A model generated the notes under the pieces. That model ran no database searches. It worked only from the letters and a program-made list of their open reading frames with translations, and had not been told where the DNA came from. This document shows, one piece after another, positions 24,354 to 33,860 of a stretch of 64,000 nucleotides of DNA. The translations under genes and the position numbers were made by a program. The stretch's first letter is position 1; the number at the start of each line of letters is the position of its first letter. The stretch is from positions 1-64,000 of the forward strand of contig JBBRAM010000003.1 of NCBI GenBank assembly GCA_038206765.1, read 5' to 3'. The stretch comes from UKL13-2 sp038206765. GTDB lineage: Bacteria; Pseudomonadota; Gammaproteobacteria; Burkholderiales; Usitatibacteraceae.

Positions 24354-26390
24354 ATGATGATCGAAAATAAATTAGCGCTCCTCTCCATTCCCTTGCTGCC
24401 GTTGGCCGGTGCGATCCTCGCTGGATTCATTGCGCCAATATTGGGTAAATCTGAAGGCAAGCCCGGTCGCGCGTTTGCGCATAGCGTGACGATCCTCGGC
24501 GTCCTCGGCGCGTTCATTGTTTCCTGTTTCGTGTTCCAAGATGTGCTGGCAGGCAAAACCTTTAACGGGTCCGTCTACACTTGGCTGGTTTCCGGTGGCA
24601 TCAAGCTCGAAGTCGGGTTTTTGGTTGATTCATTGACGGCCATGATGATGTTGGTTGTCACTTTTGTATCGCTTATGGTGCACATCTACACCATTGGCTA
24701 TATGGCTGAAGACGAAGGCTACACGCGGTTCTTCGCGTATATCTCGCTGTTCACGTTCTCGATGTTGATGCTCGTGATGTCGAATAATTTCATGCAATTA
24801 TTCTTTGGATGGGAAGCGGTTGGCTTGGTTTCATATCTTCTGATTGGCTTTTGGTACACGCGGCCTACCGCGATCTACGCGAACCTTAAGGCGTTCCTGG
24901 TCAATCGCGTTGGGGACTTTGGTTTCTTGCTGGGTATCGGTCTCGTGTTCGCTTATTTCGGCACACTCGACTACGCCACGGCATTTACTCGCGCGCCAGA
25001 ATTTAAAGACGCGATCATCGAGCTAATCCCCGGCTGGCAATGGTCGCTCATCACGGTGACATGCATTTGCCTGTTCATCGGCGCGATGGGTAAATCCGCG
25101 CAATTTCCGTTGCATGTGTGGTTGCCCGATTCGATGGAAGGCCCCACACCCATCTCTGCACTGATCCACGCCGCCACCATGGTGACCGCCGGTATTTTTA
25201 TGGTGGCGCGAATGAGCCCGCTGTTTGAAATGTCGGAAACCGCGTTGTCGTTTGTACTCATTATTGGTGCTATCACGGCATTCTTCATGGCCTTGATTGC
25301 GATCGTGCAATACGACATTAAGCGCGTCGTTGCTTATTCAACGCTTTCGCAATTGGGCTATATGACGATGGCGTTGGGTGCTGGCGCCTATTCCGCCGGC
25401 GTGTTCCATTTGATGACCCACGCTTTCTTTAAAGCGGTGCTGTTCTTGGGTGCAGGCTCGGTGATTATCGCCATGCATCACGAGCAAGACATGCGCAAGA
25501 TGGGCGGGCTGCGCAAATATTTGCCAATTACCTATTTCACGATGCTGATTGGCGCGCTCGCCAATGCGGGCTTCCCGCCGTTCGCCGGTTTCTTCTCGAA
25601 AGATACGATCATTGACGCGATTCATCTTTCGCATACACCTGGCCATAACATTGCCTACGTTGCCGCGCTGCTCGGTGTGTTTATTGGCGCGCTGTATTCA
25701 TTCCGCCTGGTGTTTTTTGCCTTCCATGGTGAAGAGCGCTTTGGGAAAGACCATCATCATGCACATGACACCCATGACGCGCATGACCACCACCATGGGT
25801 TAGCACCGGGCGAGAAGCCGCATGAAACACCTTGGGTCGTTACGATGCCGCTCATTTTGCTGGCGATTCCCTCTGTCGCGATTGGCGGATGGTTGATCGA
25901 ACCAATGCTCTATGGCGGCTACTTTGATGGCGCAATTCAAGTCTCAGAAACCATGCGTGAATTAAAAGAAGAGTTCCATGGCGTTGGCGCAATGATGCTG
26001 CACGCCTTGCAGACGCTGCCATTCTGGTTCGCCGTCGCAGGTACTGCAACTGCGTGGTACTGCTACATTATCAAGCCGGAACTACCCGCCAAAATTCGTA
26101 CTATGTTTGCCTTGCCTGTCAAAATTTTGGAAGAAAAATATTATTTCGACCGCTTCAACGATTGGTTCTTTGCCAGTGGCGCAAGGAAGCTTGGCGCGGC
26201 CCTTTGGAAATTTGGCGATGTCACGATCATCGACGGCTTTTTTGTCAATGGCACGGCACGGGTGATCGGTTGGAGCTCTGGCGTGATTCGTAAGGTGCAA
26301 ACCGGCTATCTTCATACTTACGCATTCACGATGATTATCGGCGTGTTCGGCTTGCTTACCATTCTGTTTTTTAAATTGCGTAGCTTTTAA
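24354..26390 (+). CDS. nuoL: NADH-quinone oxidoreductase subunit L
   Basis: The 678-residue antiporter-like subunit at the distal end of the membrane arm has about 16 spans, proton-channel Glu/Lys residues in GWEAVGLVSYLLIGFW and GKSAQFPLHVWLPDSMEGPTP, and the long C-terminal lateral helix. A cytoplasmic-type loop near residues 463-484 is very His/Asp-rich (DHHHAHDTHDAHDHHHG), which could bind metal ions or be neutral. Two ATGs start the frame (24354, 24357). Confidence 0.96.
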   Translation: MMIENKLALLSIPLLPLAGAILAGFIAPILGKSEGKPGRAFAHSVTILGVLGAFIVSCFVFQDVLAGKTFNGSVYTWLVSGGIKLEVGFLVDSLTAMMMLVVTFVSLMVHIYTIGYMAEDEGYTRFFAYISLFTFSMLMLVMSNNFMQLFFGWEAVGLVSYLLIGFWYTRPTAIYANLKAFLVNRVGDFGFLLGIGLVFAYFGTLDYATAFTRAPEFKDAIIELIPGWQWSLITVTCICLFIGAMGKSAQFPLHVWLPDSMEGPTPISALIHAATMVTAGIFMVARMSPLFEMSETALSFVLIIGAITAFFMALIAIVQYDIKRVVAYSTLSQLGYMTMALGAGAYSAGVFHLMTHAFFKAVLFLGAGSVIIAMHHEQDMRKMGGLRKYLPITYFTMLIGALANAGFPPFAGFFSKDTIIDAIHLSHTPGHNIAYVAALLGVFIGALYSFRLVFFAFHGEERFGKDHHHAHDTHDAHDHHHGLAPGEKPHETPWVVTMPLILLAIPSVAIGGWLIEPMLYGGYFDGAIQVSETMRELKEEFHGVGAMMLHALQTLPFWFAVAGTATAWYCYIIKPELPAKIRTMFALPVKILEEKYYFDRFNDWFFASGARKLGAALWKFGDVTIIDGFFVNGTARVIGWSSGVIRKVQTGYLHTYAFTMIIGVFGLLTILFFKLRSF

Positions 26391-26461
26391 TTTCTCTCGC
26401 ATTTTTCGCCACGATAAATTAGTCACTGCGAACACACAACAAAAGTTGAAAACAACAAACT

Positions 26462-27967
26462 ATGCAATCTAGTTCTTACATTTTAAGCCTCACGATTTGG
26501 GTGCCGATTCTAGCCGGTGTGCTCGTGCTCTTCATGCGTGGTGATGCGCAAAAAGCAACTGCGCGTCTGACAGCGCTCGTTGGCAGCGTCATGGGTTTGC
26601 TCGTGGCACTGCCACTCTGGAGTGGTTTTGATAACGCTTCCGCTGCGATGCAGTTCAGCGAATCGATTCCATGGATTACCCGTTTCAACATCCACTACGC
26701 GTTGGGTGTTGATGGCATTTCGATGTTGTTTGTTATTTTGAATAGCTTCACAACGGTGATTGTGGTGATCGCGGGTTGGCAAGTCATTACCGAAAAAGTC
26801 TCGCAATATTTAGCCGCGTTTTTAATCATGTCCGGCTTGGTAAATGGCGTGTTTGCCGCCACCGATGCGATTTTGTTTTACCTCTTTTTTGAGGCGATGC
26901 TGATTCCGATGTTCTTGATTATCGGCGTCTGGGGCGGACCGAATCGCGTCTATGCGGCGGTGAAGTTTTTCCTCTACACGCTGCTCGGTTCATTGCTGAT
27001 GCTGGCGGCGTTTATTTATTTGTACAACGTCACCAACGGCAGCTTCAGCATCAACGATTATCGCCATGTGCCACTGAGCTTGACGGTGCAAACAGTATTG
27101 TTTTTCGCCTTCTTCGCGTCTTTCGCGGTCAAGGTGCCGATGTGGCCGGTACATACTTGGTTGCCCGATGCCCACGTTGAAGCGCCAACCGGTGGCTCCG
27201 TCGTATTGGCTGCGATCACGCTGAAGATTGGGGCATATGGCTTTTTGCGGTTCAATTTGCCGATTGCACCCGATGCGAGTTTTGCGCTTTCAGGGTTCAT
27301 GATTACGTTATCCCTGATCGCGATTATTTATATCGGCTTCGTTGCGCTGGCGCAATCGGATATGAAAAAGCTGGTTGCGTATTCCTCGATTTCGCACATG
27401 GGCTTTGTCACGCTTGGCTTTTTCTTGTTTAATAGCCTCGGTGTGGCCAGCGTGCAGGGCATCGAAGGCGGCCTCGTGCAAATGGTCTCGCATGGCTTTA
27501 TTTCAGCCGCAATGTTCTTGTGTATCGGCGTGCTTTACGACCGTGTGCATTCACGCGAAATTTCATCCTACGGCGGTGTGATCAACACCATGCCCAAGTT
27601 CGCATTCTTTGCAGTGCTGTTTGCGATGGCCAATGTCGGCTTGCCGGGAACATCGGGATTTGTCGGCGAGTTCATCATTATTCTGGGCGCGATGAAAGTT
27701 AATTTCTGGATCGCCTTCGGCGCGGCCATCACCCTGATTTTAGGCGCGGCCTACACACTTTGGATGACCAAACGCGTAATCTTTGGTGATATCGCCAACG
27801 ATGACGTCAGAGCGCTCACCGACATTAATGGCCGCGAAATTTTAATGTTGACCATTCTGGCTGTAATGGTGCTGGCGATGGGTTTATACCCGATGCCGTT
27901 CACGGAAGTCATGCATGAATCGGTGAATGCGCTGATCAAGCATGTTGCAGTTGGCAAACTGAATTAA
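26462..27967 (+). CDS. nuoM: NADH-quinone oxidoreductase subunit M
   Basis: The 501-residue antiporter-like proton-pumping subunit has conserved LFYLFFEAMLIPMFLIIGVWGG (key Glu) and KVPMWPVHTWLPDAHVEAPT (key Lys). It has about 14 spans. It is separated from nuoL by 71 bases with no gene. Confidence 0.97.
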   Translation: MQSSSYILSLTIWVPILAGVLVLFMRGDAQKATARLTALVGSVMGLLVALPLWSGFDNASAAMQFSESIPWITRFNIHYALGVDGISMLFVILNSFTTVIVVIAGWQVITEKVSQYLAAFLIMSGLVNGVFAATDAILFYLFFEAMLIPMFLIIGVWGGPNRVYAAVKFFLYTLLGSLLMLAAFIYLYNVTNGSFSINDYRHVPLSLTVQTVLFFAFFASFAVKVPMWPVHTWLPDAHVEAPTGGSVVLAAITLKIGAYGFLRFNLPIAPDASFALSGFMITLSLIAIIYIGFVALAQSDMKKLVAYSSISHMGFVTLGFFLFNSLGVASVQGIEGGLVQMVSHGFISAAMFLCIGVLYDRVHSREISSYGGVINTMPKFAFFAVLFAMANVGLPGTSGFVGEFIIILGAMKVNFWIAFGAAITLILGAAYTLWMTKRVIFGDIANDDVRALTDINGREILMLTILAVMVLAMGLYPMPFTEVMHESVNALIKHVAVGKLN

Positions 27968-27988
27968 ATGAATTAAAAACTGACCCTC

Positions 27989-29491
27989 ATGAACCCCGCA
28001 CAAATCAACGTCTCCTCGTTCAACATCAGTCTCGCAATACCGGAGATTTTTTTGCTCACCGCCTTGTTGGCGATTATGGTGGCGCATCTATTCTGGACAC
28101 CGCAACGGCAAGAAGCGCGCCTGCTGTTTGCGAGCGTGGCCACACTGTTGGCGACCGTTGTTCTCGTGGTGCTGAAAGCCATGCCCGTGCCTTCCGGCTC
28201 GGTGATTGAAACGGTTGTCATCACGCCGATTCAATATGGTTTCAGCAATATGTTTGTGGTCGATCCGATGGCCACACTCCTCAAAATAGCGCTGCTGATG
28301 GCGGTCGCGGTGGTCATTATCTACAGCCGCACCTATTTGGCAACGAGGAAGCTGTTTAGTGGCGAATTTATTTGTCTAATTTTGTTTGCAACACTCGGAA
28401 TGATGGTGATGGTATCGGCCAATCATTTTGTAACGCTCTATCTCGGCTTGGAATTATTGGCACTGTCGAGCTATGCCTTGGTCGCCCTCAATCGCGACTC
28501 GGCACGTTCCACCGAGGCCGCCATGAAGTATTTTATTCTCGGTGCATTGGCATCAGGCTTGCTGCTCTACGGCATATCGATGGTTTATGGCGCAACCGGT
28601 TCGCTCGACGTCAGCAAAGTCGCGGCAATCGTTTCCGGTAGCCGTGCGAACGACCCATTGCTAACATTTGGCTTGGTATTCATTGTTGCCGGCTTGGCGT
28701 TTAAGTTGGGCGCAGTGCCGTTCCATATGTGGGTTCCTGATGTGTATGACGGCGCACCCACCGCCATTACGCTTTTTATTGCATCGGCGCCCAAGATCGC
28801 CGCGTTTGGCTTTGTCATTCGCATTTTGGCCGATGCGCTTGCGGGTGCAACCGCCGATTGGCAGGGCATGTTAATTATCCTCGCCGTGCTTTCCATGGCG
28901 ATTGGTAATGTCGTCGCCATTTCGCAGACCAGCATGAAGCGGATGTTGGCGTACTCCACGATCTCCCATATGGGTTTTTTGTTGCTCGGCATTTTGGCAG
29001 GCACCAACAACGGATATGCGTCGGCCATGTTCTATATCGTTACATATACGCTCACCACATTGGCTGCATTCGGCATCATGTTGTTGCTCTCGCGTGATGG
29101 CTTTGAGGCGGACAAAATTGACGATTTCAAAGGGCTGAACCAGCGCTCGCCGTTCCATGCATTGCTGATGTTGTTCGTCATGTTCTCGATGGCGGGCATT
29201 CCGGTGTTTGTCGGCTTCTGGGCGAAGTTATCGGTCTTGGAAGCGGCTCTGAATGCGGGTTTCCCGTGGTTGGTCGTTTTTGCGGTGTTGATGAGCGTGA
29301 TCGGCGCGTTCTATTATTTGCGCGTCGTCAAGGTCATGTATTTTGACAAACCAACGGAGACCGCGCCGCTAGTCGCGCCATTTGAAATGCGTGCAGTGCT
29401 GGCTGTGAATGCGTTCGCGGTGCTGGCGCTGGGCTTGGTACCAGGTGCGCTGATGACAGCATGTTTGAATGCCATTCAGCGTTCTTTCTAG
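27989..29491 (+). CDS. nuoN: NADH-quinone oxidoreductase subunit N
   Basis: The 500-residue antiporter-like proton-pumping subunit is the last nuo gene. Conserved stretches include LYLGLELLALSSYALVAL and FKLGAVPFHMWVPDVYDGAPT. Its stop is 24 bases before the Nudix gene, so the operon may continue. No intrinsic terminator was seen after it. Confidence 0.97.
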   Translation: MNPAQINVSSFNISLAIPEIFLLTALLAIMVAHLFWTPQRQEARLLFASVATLLATVVLVVLKAMPVPSGSVIETVVITPIQYGFSNMFVVDPMATLLKIALLMAVAVVIIYSRTYLATRKLFSGEFICLILFATLGMMVMVSANHFVTLYLGLELLALSSYALVALNRDSARSTEAAMKYFILGALASGLLLYGISMVYGATGSLDVSKVAAIVSGSRANDPLLTFGLVFIVAGLAFKLGAVPFHMWVPDVYDGAPTAITLFIASAPKIAAFGFVIRILADALAGATADWQGMLIILAVLSMAIGNVVAISQTSMKRMLAYSTISHMGFLLLGILAGTNNGYASAMFYIVTYTLTTLAAFGIMLLLSRDGFEADKIDDFKGLNQRSPFHALLMLFVMFSMAGIPVFVGFWAKLSVLEAALNAGFPWLVVFAVLMSVIGAFYYLRVVKVMYFDKPTETAPLVAPFEMRAVLAVNAFAVLALGLVPGALMTACLNAIQRSF

Positions 29492-29515
29492 AACACCTTG
29501 CACTGAGGCGATCTG

Positions 29516-30100
29516 ATGAGCGCCGACCATTATCCGCCGCTTCATCAAATAGCATTGCCTGATTTTACCGAGCACACCATCGCCACCGAGCGCCTGCTCA
29601 CCGGCAAAATGATCAAGGTTCAACTCGACCAGGTTCGATTGCCGGATGGTGGCGAATCCTATCGCGAATATGTGTTGCATCCGGGCGCTGCGATTATTGC
29701 CGCCTTTGTCGATGTCGATACATTGATTTTCGAGTATCAATATCGCCATCCGCCACGCCGCCATTTTATTGAGTTGCCCGCCGGGAAAATTGATGAAGGC
29801 GAGCCACATTTTGTAACGGCACAGCGCGAACTCATGGAAGAAACCGGCTACATTGCCCAGCGCTGGACGCACGCCTGCACCCTAGATGCGGGCATCGGTT
29901 ATTCCAATGAAAAGATCGAACTCTATGTGGCGCGTGACTTAATCTTCAAAGGCCATCAGCGAGACGCTGGCGAGTTCATGGAAGTCTTCACCTTAACGCT
30001 CGATGAAGCCGTCGCGATGGTCGGGCGCGGCGAAATCACCGATACTAAATCTGCGTTTTCATTGCTATGGCTCGATAAATTTCGGCATACTTTGGTATGA
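29516..30100 (+). CDS. Nudix hydrolase, ADP-ribose pyrophosphatase-like
   Basis: A 194-residue cytoplasmic Nudix protein with a complete Nudix box at residues 90-112: GKIDEG-E-PHFVTAQ-REL-M-EE-T-GY. The preceding strand FEYQYRHPPRRHFIELPAGK resembles ADP-ribose/nucleotide-sugar pyrophosphatases of the NudF type. It overlaps glpD by four bases (ATGA) and follows nuoN closely, a position often seen for this Nudix family after complex I. The exact substrate is not certain. Confidence 0.9.
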   Translation: MSADHYPPLHQIALPDFTEHTIATERLLTGKMIKVQLDQVRLPDGGESYREYVLHPGAAIIAAFVDVDTLIFEYQYRHPPRRHFIELPAGKIDEGEPHFVTAQRELMEETGYIAQRWTHACTLDAGIGYSNEKIELYVARDLIFKGHQRDAGEFMEVFTLTLDEAVAMVGRGEITDTKSAFSLLWLDKFRHTLV

Positions 30101-31692
30101 GCAATCAAATTTATGATTTAGCTATTATCGGCGGTGGCATTAACGGCTGCGGCATCGCCCGCGATGCCGCCGGGCGCGGCTTGAAGGTGTTGCTGGTTGA
30201 GCAAAACGATCTCGCCTCTGCCACCAGCAGCTGGAGTTCCAAGCTTATTCACGGCGGTTTGCGCTATTTGGAGCAATACGAATTCCGTCTCGTGCGCGAA
30301 GCGTTGCAAGAGCGCGAGGTTCTGCTCAGCATCGCCCCGCACATTATCAAGCCGCTAGAATTTATTTTGCCGCATGATGCGCATATGCGCCCGGCGTGGA
30401 TGATCCGGTTGGGCTTGTGGATGTACGACCACATCGGCGGAAAAATTTCGCTCCCCCGCTCCCGCGGCGTGTCGTTCCCGGACAAAGTTTATAGCGCTGG
30501 CTTGAAGCCCTCCGTAAGGCGTGGTTTCTTTTATTCTGATGCCAAGGTCGATGATGCGAGGCTCACCTTGCTCAACGCGATTTCCGCCAAGGAACTGGGT
30601 GCTGAAATTCGCACCCGCACCAAGCTCGTGGCCGGAATGCGCGCGACGATGAAATCAGGGAATGACACTAACAACGCAACCGCGAGCGCAACCGCGAACT
30701 CAGCCAACAACGCAGCCAACAACGCAACATGGCGACTCATTTTGCAAGATACCGACAGTGGTGAAAAGCAAACCGTGGAAGCGCGCGGCGTCGTCAATGC
30801 TGCCGGACCTTGGGTCAAGCATTTGCTTGACGATACGCTCGACATCAAAATCGATGCGAAGGTGAAGTTGGTTAAAGGCAGCCACATCGTCGTGCCGCGC
30901 ATTCATCATGAATCACACGCGTATATTTTGCAGAACGTCGATAAGCGCGTGGTGTTTATCATCCCGTTTCAAGATAAATTCAGCTTGATCGGCACCACCG
31001 ATGTGGATGTGGAGAACATTGACGATGCCGCCAATATTTCTGCCGCCGAAACCAGCTATCTCATCGCAGCCGCCAATCGCTTTACAGCCAAGCCCATTCG
31101 TGAAGCCGATATCGTCTGGAGCTACGCTGGTGTGCGGCCACTTTATGACGATGGTGCGGCCAAGGCATCCGAGATCACCCGTGATTATGTCTTGAAGACT
31201 GATCATGTCGATGGTGCGCTGCCGTTGCTCTCGATCTTCGGCGGGAAGATCACCACCTACCGCCGCTTGGCCGAACATGCCTTGGAGGATTTAAAACCGT
31301 TCTATCCAGCCATGAAAGCACCATGGACCAGTGCTGGAGCGCTGCCAGGCGGTGATGTGGTCACGATGGATGCTCTGCTGCGCGACATCGCAAAGTCAAA
31401 GCCAGCGCTACCGATCGATTATTTGAGCCAGCTCATCCACCGCCACGGCACCCGCACCGCCAAGCTATTGACCGGGGTGAAATCGATCAGCGATCTAGGT
31501 GAAATTTTTGGGGCGGGGGCCTACATGCTGAGCGAGCGGGAAATTGATTTCTGCATTCGCCACGAATGGGCGCGAAAACCCGACGATATTCTCTGGCGGC
31601 GCACCAAATGCGGGTTGCATATGGATGAGACGGAGCGTGTTCGGGCGGCGGAGTTTATTGCTCGGCGGGTTGCAGTTATTGGCGCTGGCTAA
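30097..31692 (+). CDS. glpD: Aerobic glycerol-3-phosphate dehydrogenase
   Basis: This 531-residue FAD enzyme oxidises glycerol 3-phosphate to dihydroxyacetone phosphate at the membrane and reduces quinone. FAD-binding IIGGGINGCGIARDAAGRG is at the N terminus, with TSSWSSKLIHGGLRYLEQYEF and the C-terminal GlpD domain present. An Asn/Ala/Thr-rich run (about residues 188-212, DTNNATASATANSANNAAN) breaks the domain and looks like a local expansion. It is translationally coupled to the Nudix gene. Confidence 0.95.
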   Translation: MSNQIYDLAIIGGGINGCGIARDAAGRGLKVLLVEQNDLASATSSWSSKLIHGGLRYLEQYEFRLVREALQEREVLLSIAPHIIKPLEFILPHDAHMRPAWMIRLGLWMYDHIGGKISLPRSRGVSFPDKVYSAGLKPSVRRGFFYSDAKVDDARLTLLNAISAKELGAEIRTRTKLVAGMRATMKSGNDTNNATASATANSANNAANNATWRLILQDTDSGEKQTVEARGVVNAAGPWVKHLLDDTLDIKIDAKVKLVKGSHIVVPRIHHESHAYILQNVDKRVVFIIPFQDKFSLIGTTDVDVENIDDAANISAAETSYLIAAANRFTAKPIREADIVWSYAGVRPLYDDGAAKASEITRDYVLKTDHVDGALPLLSIFGGKITTYRRLAEHALEDLKPFYPAMKAPWTSAGALPGGDVVTMDALLRDIAKSKPALPIDYLSQLIHRHGTRTAKLLTGVKSISDLGEIFGAGAYMLSEREIDFCIRHEWARKPDDILWRRTKCGLHMDETERVRAAEFIARRVAVIGAG

Positions 31693-31808
31693 CGAAGATC
31701 TTTAGTGTTGGCGAAGCTTTCGACGCAGTTTACGGCTTTTATGAATAAACGGTCGTCCAGTTTATTTTGAGAGAACGGCACAGAAAATATCTGAGCGAGG
31801 CGGCAACC

Positions 31809-32171
31809 TTAAAAATCAACATATCTTGCCCATGTCATTCCGAAGTAACCGAGTAGGCTAGAAAGTGCAATTGATACAAAATATGCCTCGGACGACCATT
31901 GCCAAATTGTTGCTAAACAACCACCCGCAGTTGCCCCTATGCAGATACGTACAATTGGCGCGCCATTGTCGCGGCTGAGATGTTCACCATCAAACATATA
32001 GATACCGCCGAAGAGAATGCCAAAACTTCCAAAACTTGCAACAATCTGAAGCATCTCTAAAAATGGGCGGCCGCTGAAAATATAGTAAACAACGCAATTC
32101 AGTGCGCCAACAGCAGCAATTAATATTGCGATAACCAAGACAAAGAAAAGGTCGCGGGCGAGATTTTCCAT
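31809..32171 (-). CDS. Small membrane protein of unknown function
   Basis: A 120-residue protein with about four hydrophobic segments (residues 8-31, 40-60, 70-88, 95-112) and no family motif I recognise. It lies 20 bases downstream of the barstar-like gene on the same strand and may share its transcript. Composition and hydrophobic pattern favour a real gene; the function is unknown. Confidence 0.6.
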   Translation of the reverse strand: MENLARDLFFVLVIAILIAAVGALNCVVYYIFSGRPFLEMLQIVASFGSFGILFGGIYMFDGEHLSRDNGAPIVRICIGATAGGCLATIWQWSSEAYFVSIALSSLLGYFGMTWARYVDF

Positions 32172-32191
32172 TTACATTTGCGATGTAATTA

Positions 32192-32656
32192 CTAGACCTT
32201 TTTCATCCCCGAAGGCGCATGGTTCCCCGACAGCAACACCACCATCGTTTTGCCTTCACTTTTCCAGTAATCCACCGCGTCCTGGAACAACTCAACCACG
32301 GTCTCTAATTGGCTTTCGTGGTGGTCGGCGAACGCATCGGTGTGATCGAAATAAATGGCGTAGCCAGCATCGTTCTTATCGCCTTCGATCCATTCCATAT
32401 CGGTGATGCAATCGTAGAAGGCGTCCCAATTCTTGCCCGCGTCTGAAGGGAATTGCATCGCCACAGCGGCATGGTTGAGGAACTGTTCTTTCTTCTCAAT
32501 TTTTTGGCCTTCGAGATGGAAGAAGGTCAGTTTTTTGTCATGCGCTAGTTTGCTGAGTTCGCTCACTTTGGCGTGGGCTTTAAGCCAAAAAATACCGCTG
32601 GTGGCTTTATTGGGTGAGCCGATTGCCAGTAGAGCTTTGAGTTCCGGGGAGGGCAT
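32192..32656 (-). CDS. Barstar-family ribonuclease inhibitor
   Basis: A 154-residue cytoplasmic protein. The second half matches barstar: a strand-helix start FFHLEGQKIEKKEQFLNHAA followed by FPSDAGKNWDAFYDCITDMEW, where barstar contacts the nuclease active site. The N-terminal 45 residues are an extension. It lies nine bases after the barnase-like gene, so it is the probable cognate inhibitor that protects the producer. Confidence 0.9.
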   Translation of the reverse strand: MPSPELKALLAIGSPNKATSGIFWLKAHAKVSELSKLAHDKKLTFFHLEGQKIEKKEQFLNHAAVAMQFPSDAGKNWDAFYDCITDMEWIEGDKNDAGYAIYFDHTDAFADHHESQLETVVELFQDAVDYWKSEGKTMVVLLSGNHAPSGMKKV

Positions 32657-32665
32657 GATGGGTTC

Positions 32666-33100
32666 CTATTCTTTAATTTTGCGGAACGATTCGTAATGAT
32701 TATCGGTATAAAAACAATCGCCAGAGGTTTGAATGCCACCGCAAACAATACGGCGTGCGCCGCGGTTTTTAGCGCCCGGTGTTTTAACAGTGTACTCATG
32801 ATAATAGCCGCGCGGCTGCTTTGGCAGCGCCTTTTCGCGATTGCCAAACACGACCCCGTCTTTGCTGTACGGGAACGGCCCACCCTTGCGAATCAGGCTT
32901 AAGGTTTCGCGCGCTTCTTTCGGCAGATCGGCGGTGGGCACTAAGGGGAAATTACCTTCTTTTATGGCGGGTGTGTCACGCGCTTGGCTGGGCTGCGTCC
33001 AGGCAAGAACGCCCAAAACCATCGCGAGCGCGATTACCACGCTGAACATCTTGGGTGGCGTGAGCCATTTCGCCGCGTTGGTAGAAATATTATCAAACAC
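32666..33100 (-). CDS. Secreted guanyl-specific ribonuclease, barnase/N1 family
   Basis: A 144-residue RNase with an N-terminal signal (hydrophobic 18-36, cut near SQA-RD) and an N1/barnase core. The likely catalytic base E102 (GYYHEYTV), phosphate-binding Arg at 116-117 (GARRIVCGG) and catalytic acid H135 (YTDNHYESF) are present. It starts with GTG behind AAGGAG. The barstar-like gene directly follows. The product should act outside the cytoplasm on RNA, for nutrition or competition. Confidence 0.9.
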   Translation of the reverse strand: MFDNISTNAAKWLTPPKMFSVVIALAMVLGVLAWTQPSQARDTPAIKEGNFPLVPTADLPKEARETLSLIRKGGPFPYSKDGVVFGNREKALPKQPRGYYHEYTVKTPGAKNRGARRIVCGGIQTSGDCFYTDNHYESFRKIKE

Positions 33101-33135
33101 AGTGCAACTCCTTGATTTGTCGATACGTCATCGAA

Positions 33136-33576
33136 TTACGAATGGGCCGCGGCGTTTTTACTGGGGCAATTTGTTTTGGTGCAGTCGGCGTATAGATAAA
33201 GCGAATGGTCATGGATGCTGAAGCCGCGATCTTTGGCGATTTTAATTTGGCGCTTCTCGATTTCAGGATCGTAAAACTCTTCTACCTTGCCGCATTGCAG
33301 GCAAACCAAATGATCGTGATGATGGCCTTCGTTTAATTCAAACACCGCCTTGCCACCCTCAAAATGATGGCGTTCCAATAATCCAGCCTGCTCAAATTGG
33401 GTCAGAACGCGATAGACCGTGGCCAAGCCAACATCGGCGTTGTCGTTGAGTAATATTTTATAAACATCTTCAGCCGACATATGCCGCTGGGTTGAAGTCT
33501 GAAAAAGTTCGAGTACCTTGAGTCTGGGCAAAGTGGCTTTGAGGCCGATGTTGCGTAGGTCTTTGGATTCGGACAT
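33136..33576 (-). CDS. fur: Ferric uptake regulator
   Basis: A 146-residue Fe(II)-dependent repressor. It has an N-terminal winged helix (LKATLPRLKVLELFQ … ATVYRVLTQFEQAGLL), His-rich metal site (EGHHHDHLVCLQCG) and a second Cys pair near the end (CTKTNCPS). The frame is open to 33771, but the ATG at 33576 gives the standard N terminus. It is divergent from bamE, as is usual in this class. A partial Fur box lies upstream. Confidence 0.96.
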   Translation of the reverse strand: MSESKDLRNIGLKATLPRLKVLELFQTSTQRHMSAEDVYKILLNDNADVGLATVYRVLTQFEQAGLLERHHFEGGKAVFELNEGHHHDHLVCLQCGKVEEFYDPEIEKRQIKIAKDRGFSIHDHSLYLYADCTKTNCPSKNAAAHS

Positions 33577-33627
33577 GGCGGCAGTCTTGGGAAATAGGCG
33601 GGTGGTTGGAGGCTGAAAGCAACAATA

Positions 33628-33646
33628 AACATGATAATCATAAGCC
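33628..33646. promoter_or_regulatory. Candidate Fur box upstream of fur
   Basis: AAACATGATAATCATAAGC matches 13-14 of 19 positions of GATAATGATAATCATTATC, with a perfect ATGATAATCAT core. It lies 52-70 bases upstream of the fur start and fits autoregulation. Confidence 0.6.
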
Positions 33647-33860
33647 TTTTTAAGGTTTTCACACGCGATGGTTTTTAAATGTGGGCTTGTGTATTTGGCG
33701 CAGCAAGTTCCCCGTATATTTTTCGTTAGCAGCACAGGCGTCTTGTTCAGGCAGCGGTCGGTTATAATCATGGATTAGTCAAACGAAGTTGCATAAAGTC
33801 GGCAGTCGAGCAGAGAATCAAGCACGCAATCAACCCGCGCAACGCAACATGAAATAGGTA

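Noticed and set aside
25750..25815. His-rich loop in NuoL as a novel metal-binding insertion
   Set aside because: Similar His-rich loops in NuoL are known to me from related bacteria, so it is mentioned in the gene entry but not scored as a finding.
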